Part shown: positions 57,812 to 64,000 of the stretch, one piece after another
How positions within the stretch are numbered: the first letter of the stretch is position 1
Layout: the number at the start of each line of letters is the position of its first letter
Source: Tritrichomonas musculus
Lineage: Eukaryota > Parabasalia > Tritrichomonadida > Tritrichomonadidae
Assembly (NCBI GenBank): GCA_039105265.1
Contig: JAPFFF010000061.1
Location: forward strand, 124,001-188,000
DNA: 64,000 nt
Direction: 5' to 3'
Notes under the pieces: model-generated
What the model was told of the DNA's origin: nothing
What the model saw: the letters and a program-made list of their open reading frames with translations, nothing else
Databases searched by the model: none
Translations under genes and position numbers: made by a program

Positions 57812-60064
57812 CTAAGCGCTCCTATTAGGATTGAATTCGCCGTTTTCAAAGTTAATGACCTTTGACAAATTATCGATGAATGTTTTCATTCGCTTACCAA
57901 TCATTTGATTGTACTTTGATTTGTTGATTTTCTTCCATGCCAACCATTGAATGTAATTCATTGGCTGACTACCTTTTTCAATCTCTTTCTTAACATTGTT
58001 ATCAAAGTAAATACAAAACAGTACATTTGAAACTGAAAGGTATGAAATGATTCTTGTTAATGGTTTGAATTGTGGGAATAATTGCCAGAAGACTTTCCAA
58101 ACCTTTGCGAAATAGCTTGACCAATATGATGAAGGGCTTAATCGTTTGCTGACTTTTGGCTTACCAAAACCGAGCTCATTGTGATAGTATTCTGTATATT
58201 TCTGGATGGTTTCATTTGGATTAATAATATATTCACCTTTCTCCCAATCTACGGAATCCTTTGATTTATTGAATTGTTCATTGAGCCAAACATTGAACGG
58301 TTTAGCTTTCCTTTCTAAAGCTGTTTTGACGACTGTCTTCCATACTTTCTTATAAGGAGAAGCAAATACAAGTTTATAACCGTTTATGATTTGTGGCACT
58401 CCTTTATTATCAACTAATACAATATCATCAATCTTATCTCCGTTCAGGTCTGTTATTGCTTCACCATTTGGGTCTATGCCGTTTGTAGGAAGTAAACGAT
58501 ATTTTGGTTTTCCGTTTTGGTCAAGATGTGTATGACAGTAAATTGTTGCTTGGTCTCTGGTTGAGGCAGCAGGAATGTATTTGATTCTATAATTTCCATT
58601 AATGATTAAATCAAGGAAGCTTTGTTTATAGTATGTTGAACTCTTGGCGGGTGATTGAATGTTAAGGTTTGTGAAATCTCTATCAATGTTTTCAAGAACG
58701 GTTGAAGCATCTCTATCCTCACGCTTACCTCTTACTGTTGCGGCTTTAGCTTTTTTAATTAAAGCATTAATTTCATCATCGGATATTTTTTGTGCAAATG
58801 GATTTCCAGGTTTAAATATTTTTTGATTAAATTCAACTTTATCACCATCATCAATGAACTTACCTTGCTGCTTTGGTTTATTTGCTTGTTGAGCGTATTC
58901 AGTAAATGTTTGATTGAGGTCATCACCATCTTCTCTATCGAAAACAAATGACTTCGAAAAATCGTCTGCGTCTGTCATGACTCTTTTAGATGCTGAAAAA
59001 TTATTAACAACATCATTTGGTTTCACAAATGGGATTGGTTTGATTGATGGTGGTTTGATTGGTTGTATGACATCAGAGCCTTTGATAGGTTTTCTATTAA
59101 TGATTGTGTCAAACACTCTGAAGAATGATGATAAGCCTGTAATTGATTTTCGTTCATTGGTTATATCAATGTTTCTCTTCATATTATCTCTGATAGTTTC
59201 TAGTGTTTGATGTAATGCATCAACGTTTTCCTTTGCTTGTTCATCAAGTTTGTTTTGTGGTTTCTTTGCTGCTTCATAACATCTTGGTAGTACATTGAGC
59301 CATGGTTGATTATAGCCTAATTGCTTGAGCAATTCTATATCATCATCTACCAAATCATAAGGGGACAGCAACAAGGCTGATAGGTTATCTTCATCCTCTT
59401 CTTCTAGTTCTGGGAAGTTAAATGATATTGATGGTAGTGAATCATCTTGCTCCAAAAAACTTGTATTCAGTAATTCATCAGAATCGGTGGGTGTTATGCG
59501 TTTTCTTCTTGGTGTTCTTCGTTTACTGCTGTCAGGTGTTGGTTCATGTATGCTTGTTCTCTTTCTTCTTCCTTTGTTGGTTTGTGGTGTTTGACTCTTT
59601 CTCGGTGGTTTGATAGGTGATGAACGAAAACCATCAGAGCTATAATTCAAATCATCATTAACAACAATATTGAAGTAATTGATGATTGTGTCAAGGCTTT
59701 TTTTGTCTGTTGTGTACTCTTTTAAACTAAGGAATTGATTGCCTTTACTTTTAATACCTGCATTGATTTTGTTCATCAATGAAACAAATCGACGAAACTT
59801 GACTTTCATTTCACGAATCTTTCCCACACTTCTTCCTGTATATTCATTGTTTTGTATCTGATACAACAAATTAATTAAATCATTGGGGTGTTCTAGTTTG
59901 TATATATTGAGAAATGTGTTCTTAAAATAATCTATCGGGTCATCTATTTCATCTTCATCATCATCAGGTTTAGATACCTCACTGTCAAATATAGTATCAT
60001 CATCAATATTACTCAAATCTAATTCAAAGCTATCAGATGAATTATTTTTATCTTGTTTTGACAT
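57812..60064 (-). CDS. 750-aa structural-type protein of Maverick C with a DxNGD loop
   Basis: It has a long acidic, Ser/Thr/Pro-rich and disordered N-terminal half (with RRKRTSIHEP and PRRKRITP basic patches). From about residue 500 it is folded: GIDPNGEAITDLNGDKIDDIVLVDNKGVPQ followed by an NGY strand. This matches the module in the Maverick B 401-aa protein; DLNGDKIDD keeps a DxNxDxxxD calcium-loop pattern. The C-terminus is aromatic and helical (SSYWSSYFAKVWKVFWQLF). Probably a large virion protein; unnamed. Confidence 0.5.
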   Translation of the reverse strand: MSKQDKNNSSDSFELDLSNIDDDTIFDSEVSKPDDDEDEIDDPIDYFKNTFLNIYKLEHPNDLINLLYQIQNNEYTGRSVGKIREMKVKFRRFVSLMNKINAGIKSKGNQFLSLKEYTTDKKSLDTIINYFNIVVNDDLNYSSDGFRSSPIKPPRKSQTPQTNKGRRKRTSIHEPTPDSSKRRTPRRKRITPTDSDELLNTSFLEQDDSLPSISFNFPELEEEDEDNLSALLLSPYDLVDDDIELLKQLGYNQPWLNVLPRCYEAAKKPQNKLDEQAKENVDALHQTLETIRDNMKRNIDITNERKSITGLSSFFRVFDTIINRKPIKGSDVIQPIKPPSIKPIPFVKPNDVVNNFSASKRVMTDADDFSKSFVFDREDGDDLNQTFTEYAQQANKPKQQGKFIDDGDKVEFNQKIFKPGNPFAQKISDDEINALIKKAKAATVRGKREDRDASTVLENIDRDFTNLNIQSPAKSSTYYKQSFLDLIINGNYRIKYIPAASTRDQATIYCHTHLDQNGKPKYRLLPTNGIDPNGEAITDLNGDKIDDIVLVDNKGVPQIINGYKLVFASPYKKVWKTVVKTALERKAKPFNVWLNEQFNKSKDSVDWEKGEYIINPNETIQKYTEYYHNELGFGKPKVSKRLSPSSYWSSYFAKVWKVFWQLFPQFKPLTRIISYLSVSNVLFCIYFDNNVKKEIEKGSQPMNYIQWLAWKKINKSKYNQMIGKRMKTFIDNLSKVINFENGEFNPNRSA

Positions 60065-60086
60065 TGTTTAGTTTCTAATAAATTGA

Positions 60087-61055
60087 ATGTTTACGATTGA
60101 GCAGAGCGGACACATAACAAAAACAAATACAATTGACGGATTGATTAACGAATACATTAAAAGATATGTCGATAATTATGTTATCAAAGGTGATACATCG
60201 AACGGGAACGTATTAGGTTCAAACGGTAATGGAATCACTGAGGAACAATTGAATGAAGCTGTTAACGGATTGCGTGATTACGTCATCAACAATTATGCTT
60301 TATCAACTGATATACCCGATGACTTGATTAATGAAGAATCATTGACGACAAAAATAAATGAAACATTAAAAGGATATGCATTGAAGAGTGAAATACCAGA
60401 ACCAGTTGATTTGACAGTGTATTATACTAGTGCACAAGCTGATGAGAAGTTTGTCGATGAGGATGAATTGGCTTATGAATTAGATAAGTATGAAACGAAA
60501 ACAGTCGCTGAAGGCAAATATGCATTGAAAACAGATATACCAGAAGTACTCAAAAATAATGAACTACAATTGAATCCGAATGAAGAACCAACAGAAGAAG
60601 TTCAACAGAAATTGTTGAATGATGATAAACCGCTATCAGCACAAGCATCATATATATTATCATCCATGACAGTAAATAAAGCAATGGATTTGATTAATCT
60701 TGATGAATATGCAAAGCTTACGAGTCTCCAGGATTATATGAAGAAAGAAGATATATTATCAAACGAATATATAACTCAAGAATTATCAATCGCTACAAAA
60801 TTCATAAATGGAACAACCAATGATGATGATAAACAAACTTATATCACAAATTTAGACGAAGATTTATGCAACATATTAAAGAAATCATCATTAATAGTTA
60901 AAGGCTCTTGTAATAATGAAGATATTTCAGGAGAATATTTATTTGATGGAGAAGAACTTGAATATTATCATTACAAGAAAGGTGAAAATACTTTTTCTAT
61001 TTATTATTTCTATTATGACAGTAGTATATGTATGTTCGTATTGGTGGTCGAATAA
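60087..61055 (+). CDS. 322-aa fibre-like protein of Maverick C
   Basis: It has an N-terminal MFTIEQSGHITKTNTIDGLINEYI with a Gly/Asn-rich turn, then tail-fibre-style units: YALKSEIPEPVDLTVYYTS, QADEKFVDEDELAYELDKYE and GKYALKTDIPEV. A C-terminal small beta domain ends YYDSSICMFVLVVE. Starts 23 bp from the divergent 750-aa gene. The central module is nearly the same as in the 734-aa fibre of the same element. A trimeric fibre role is likely. Confidence 0.55.
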   Translation: MFTIEQSGHITKTNTIDGLINEYIKRYVDNYVIKGDTSNGNVLGSNGNGITEEQLNEAVNGLRDYVINNYALSTDIPDDLINEESLTTKINETLKGYALKSEIPEPVDLTVYYTSAQADEKFVDEDELAYELDKYETKTVAEGKYALKTDIPEVLKNNELQLNPNEEPTEEVQQKLLNDDKPLSAQASYILSSMTVNKAMDLINLDEYAKLTSLQDYMKKEDILSNEYITQELSIATKFINGTTNDDDKQTYITNLDEDLCNILKKSSLIVKGSCNNEDISGEYLFDGEELEYYHYKKGENTFSIYYFYYDSSICMFVLVVE

Positions 61056-61356
61056 TTTTTCTAGGTCTCCCAATACCAGGAACCAAGCTCAAAACCTCAT
61101 TTTGAAAATTAACGAAAAACTTATCCACAGGGTTTAAATTTTAATTAGCCTCCATAATCTGTTGTAGAACAAGGCCTGTCATAAAGCGCTAAACACTCAT
61201 TTTAAAATTTATTTCAAAGTTAATTTGGGATTTAATTTCGGCGCTTTACGCCACAGTCAAGCGAAGCTTGATTTTAAATAAGGGCTCCAGAATAAACCTG
61301 AGAACAAGTTATAAAATTTTAAATTAAGAATTTGTTTTTTTTTATCTTATTTAAAA
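61056..61356. other. Gene-free stretch of Maverick C
   Basis: Nothing convincing. It contains GCGCTTTACGCC and AAGCGAAGCTTG, short palindromic words, and a T-run before the next gene. Confidence 0.5.
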
Positions 61357-61746
61357 ATGCAACAACGCATCGACCATATCATTTCTGAATTACTTGCTTT
61401 GAAAACCGAATTCGAACAATTAAATAATATATCAAACGAACAACCAAATGAAACACAAATTGAATCCGAGCAAGGCTCTGCTGAATCAACTGAACAATCA
61501 AATGAATTAAATCCTATACGAAGAAGAACAAATCGCTCATTTCCATTAAACAAATCCAAATTCCTTAATGATGAACAGAGAGACCAAGTTCTTCAATTTG
61601 CTTCTGACCATAAAGAAACAATTATGAATCAACCAAGGTCCAATCGAATTCAATTCCTTCAGAATCTAATTCGTGAACAATTAAATATCAATTTATCGTT
61701 ATACATGACGGGAAAGCTGATTCAAATAATCTCATCCAACAATTAA
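61357..61746 (+). CDS. 129-aa protein of unknown function, Maverick C
   Basis: It has an N-terminal heptad helix (MQQRIDHIISELLALKTEFEQL), an acidic Gln/Ser/Glu linker, then a basic patch (RRRTNRSFPLNKSKF). A helical C-terminal domain follows (LNDEQRDQVLQFASDHKETIMNQP, NRIQFLQNLIREQL). It could bind DNA. It is convergent with the 734-aa fibre gene. No named family. Confidence 0.4.
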   Translation: MQQRIDHIISELLALKTEFEQLNNISNEQPNETQIESEQGSAESTEQSNELNPIRRRTNRSFPLNKSKFLNDEQRDQVLQFASDHKETIMNQPRSNRIQFLQNLIREQLNINLSLYMTGKLIQIISSNN

Positions 61747-61771
61747 GCTAAAAAAAATTTTTTTATACTAT

Positions 61772-63976
61772 TTATGCCTTAAAGCATGCAAGTGTTTTAT
61801 TATCTATTATTGCAGTTATGATACCAACAGTCATACGTTTAATCTTTGATGTTATTGCAGTTTCACCACTGAGAATCTTCAATTTATTATCTTCATTATC
61901 AATAAATACTTCATCCCCAATACCATAACAAGATGAATCATCAACTTTTACAAGATAATCGCCATGGGAAGCAAATGTTATAGCATTATTTTTTTCATCA
62001 ATTCTAACACAAATACCAACATATTCTTTCCATGAACCAGTAGTTTTGACACTGCAAATACAATCTGTAGTATCATTCACAGTTGAAAGTACCCAAGTAT
62101 CACCAACATGTTTATAAACCTTACCGGTCATATATACTGGAGTTCCAATAATGAAATCGGTGATGGTGTTAACCGATGACTCGATTGGGGAGTAATGAGT
62201 GATGGTTGTGTTTGATGTACCGTACATCACACCCTTATATTTTGCTAAATAACCTCGGGACATGATGCATCTTGAATATATTTGTTTAGAATCTAATAAT
62301 TCCTGAGTAACTGTCCAGGGATATCCACCTATTGGGAAATTATATGTCAGGGGTCTTCCTGATGATATATCAACAGTGTCTTCATAATATAGTGGGAATT
62401 TGAAATTGTCGAAATACACAGTTCTTTGATGTAATACAAGAACAATGTTGTGGGGATTTCCAGTTGTATCATAGAATAATATTCTTATTTCCAAACATAG
62501 CGCATAATCACCTACTATATATTCCAGTTTAATCACATTACCTTCAAGTTTTAGATAATGAATTGATATTTCACCGCCCTCTGTAATCGGTCCGCAATCA
62601 ATAGCACATTTTTTTATTAGTTGTTCTTCTGTTATGATAGATTCTGGAATCTCACTTTTGAGTACTAATTCATCATATTTATAATTAGGAGGATATATCG
62701 CTAATATTTTTACTCTACAAATTAAGTTTGTACCATTTTCATGAACTAAGTAAACAGGTCTGTAATCACTTGCTAGAACTCTTAATGAATACATAGCACC
62801 ATCAATCTCAAATCTACCATAATTTATACCGCTTGAACTAGACGATAGCATTTCACCAATGATTTCATATTCTTTGTTATTATATTCAAATTTAATGGTG
62901 CTATTTGGTTCAAAAGATTCATTAATTAAACCGTATTCATCGTATGTGTAATCAATAAATACTTTTTGATAAGGTATATATGTTCTATCATTTAATTTCC
63001 TGAATTCACCAAAGAAAGGCTTAGTTTCTTCAGATTTTTTGAGATATTCATCCAAATTAGTGTTATCAGTAGTAAGTAATTTATCTTTTTCTATTAAATC
63101 AGGAATTTTTGATTTCAATACTAGTTCATCATTGTTATACTTATAATGTTCTAATACTTGAACTCTGGATTGTGCACTATAAATTACACCAGGTTCATTA
63201 ATGAATATTTCATCATTCGAATTTCTGAATAATATATATTTATTTCCTTCTATATCAATTTCGTATTTATATGCAGTACCAAAGCTACCATTACTAAGTT
63301 GACCTGTTATTGGATATTCATATGATTTATCATTATAAATGAATGAAATAAAATCACTATTATTTGGGTAATTAATTATTTTATTAGATTCAACATTAAT
63401 TTCATAATTGAATTTTACACTGTATGTCAAATCGTTTTTGCTTCGATATTTTGACAAATCAACAGGTTTAGGTAATTCACTTTTCAAAGCATATTTCCCA
63501 TCAGCCACATCCTTTGTCTCATACTTATCTAATTCAAAAGCCAATTCATCTTCATCAACGAACTTCTCATCAGCTTGTGAACTAGAATAATATGGTGTCA
63601 AATCAACTGGTTCAGGTAATTCACTCTTCAAAGCATAATTAGATTGAATAAAATCTATGGTTGGAATCATTGAAATATCATCGTATAAAACATAAAACTC
63701 TGTAAAATTCGTTGGAGGAACAGAACCAACACCTTCAATCTTACCATTATAGTAAACCCGAAACCAACAACTTGAAGATACTTCACTTTGAAAATCAATT
63801 GAATCTTCCCTCGAAATATTCGTTTTCCATGTATAATAGCCTGATGGATAAGATGATGAACAAGCTACATAAATACCATCTCGCTTTGCAATCTCCATAA
63901 ATTTTGAATCCTTAGATAAACGACAATTAACGACTTGACCTGTGTTATCAACTTCAAAATTAATGCTAACTTCCAT
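61772..63976 (-). CDS. 734-aa fibre-like protein of Maverick C
   Basis: Opens at 63976 (MEVSINFEVDNTGQVVNCRLS). Fibre units: YALKSELPEPVDLTPYYSS, QADEKFVDEDELAFELDKYE, GKYALKSELPKPVDLSKY, then repeated (F/Y)R(K/S)xND motif sections similar to the Maverick A fibre. The C-terminus (GICVRIDEKNNAITFASHGDYLVKVDDSS, then GDEVFIDNEDNKLKIL and MTVGIITAII) looks like the compact beta tip of virus fibres. A receptor-binding fibre is likely. Confidence 0.6.
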   Translation of the reverse strand: MEVSINFEVDNTGQVVNCRLSKDSKFMEIAKRDGIYVACSSSYPSGYYTWKTNISREDSIDFQSEVSSSCWFRVYYNGKIEGVGSVPPTNFTEFYVLYDDISMIPTIDFIQSNYALKSELPEPVDLTPYYSSSQADEKFVDEDELAFELDKYETKDVADGKYALKSELPKPVDLSKYRSKNDLTYSVKFNYEINVESNKIINYPNNSDFISFIYNDKSYEYPITGQLSNGSFGTAYKYEIDIEGNKYILFRNSNDEIFINEPGVIYSAQSRVQVLEHYKYNNDELVLKSKIPDLIEKDKLLTTDNTNLDEYLKKSEETKPFFGEFRKLNDRTYIPYQKVFIDYTYDEYGLINESFEPNSTIKFEYNNKEYEIIGEMLSSSSSGINYGRFEIDGAMYSLRVLASDYRPVYLVHENGTNLICRVKILAIYPPNYKYDELVLKSEIPESIITEEQLIKKCAIDCGPITEGGEISIHYLKLEGNVIKLEYIVGDYALCLEIRILFYDTTGNPHNIVLVLHQRTVYFDNFKFPLYYEDTVDISSGRPLTYNFPIGGYPWTVTQELLDSKQIYSRCIMSRGYLAKYKGVMYGTSNTTITHYSPIESSVNTITDFIIGTPVYMTGKVYKHVGDTWVLSTVNDTTDCICSVKTTGSWKEYVGICVRIDEKNNAITFASHGDYLVKVDDSSCYGIGDEVFIDNEDNKLKILSGETAITSKIKRMTVGIITAIIDNKTLACFKA

Positions 63977-64000
63977 TTTTCCTGTATGTCTAGCTACATC

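Larger units (their letters stand above)
56648..64000 (+). mobile_element. Maverick C, left part (continues past the window)
   Basis: Starts with AGTAGTATAGTATAGG, the terminus of Maverick A, followed by a hairpin of different sequence (56656-56668 against 56682-56694, one mismatch, 13-base loop). Contains a large structural-type protein related to the Maverick B 401-aa protein, two fibre-like genes and a small gene. The other end is not in the window, so completeness cannot be judged. Confidence 0.7.

Noticed and set aside
1-64000. Bacterial or phage origin suggested by D5 helicase and tail-fibre-like proteins
   Set aside because: Maverick elements, eukaryote-type initiator motifs, lack of ribosome-binding sites and TAAA at stops all point to a eukaryotic protist.

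Overview
The window is AT-rich eukaryotic DNA made almost entirely of virus-like mobile elements. It contains two or three Maverick/Polinton elements that share the terminus AGTAGTATAG, and a separate block of small genes around a D5-like SF3 helicase. No introns, tRNAs or rRNAs were seen. Many starts follow a TCA(C/T)TTTTT motif 5-15 bases before the ATG, and many stops run into TAAA. Both fit the initiator and the stop-overlapping poly(A) signal described for trichomonads, so a parabasalid such as Trichomonas or Tritrichomonas is the best guess. This is an inference, not proven.

Layout. (1) Bases 1-28818 are an exact tandem array with a 13,455-bp period: a partial unit 1-1908, then full units 1909-15363 and 15364-28818. 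Each full unit carries, in order: part of Maverick B (start of a capsid gene, small amphipathic protein, packaging ATPase, a large structural-type protein, a terminus ending near 5601); the small-gene/D5-helicase block (5602-13701); and the left end of Maverick A (inverted repeat, capsid-like gene, start of the integrase). (2) After the last unit the sequence runs on into a full-length Maverick A, 27157-54450 (27,294 bp). It has 282-bp inverted repeats and a 5-bp target duplication CATGT. It encodes integrase, packaging ATPase, minor and major capsid proteins, a GIY-YIG-like protein, a protein-primed DNA polymerase and very large fibre-like genes. It looks young but not fully intact: the polymerase is broken (about one break) and the fibre region holds an inserted 1,739-bp DNA transposon with an 8-bp duplication. 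(3) Bases 54456-55340 are the other side of the small-gene block that Maverick A entered. (4) 55341-56647 has no gene but holds a foldback and a short tandem repeat. (5) A third element, Maverick C, starts at 56648 and runs off the window, with a large structural-type protein and two fibre-like genes that share a module with each other and motifs with Maverick A.

How the parts work together. Maverick A and B fragments encode virion functions (double jelly-roll capsid, packaging ATPase, membrane-active small protein, fibres) plus integration and replication. The D5 block has no recognisable capsid or integrase. It has a replicative helicase, a run of small coiled-coil genes sharing leader motifs, and a predicted membrane-anchored surface protein with a Ser/Pro stalk. 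It is the least explained part of the window and the best candidate for an undescribed element. The perfect identity of the array units means either very recent amplification or an assembly artefact.
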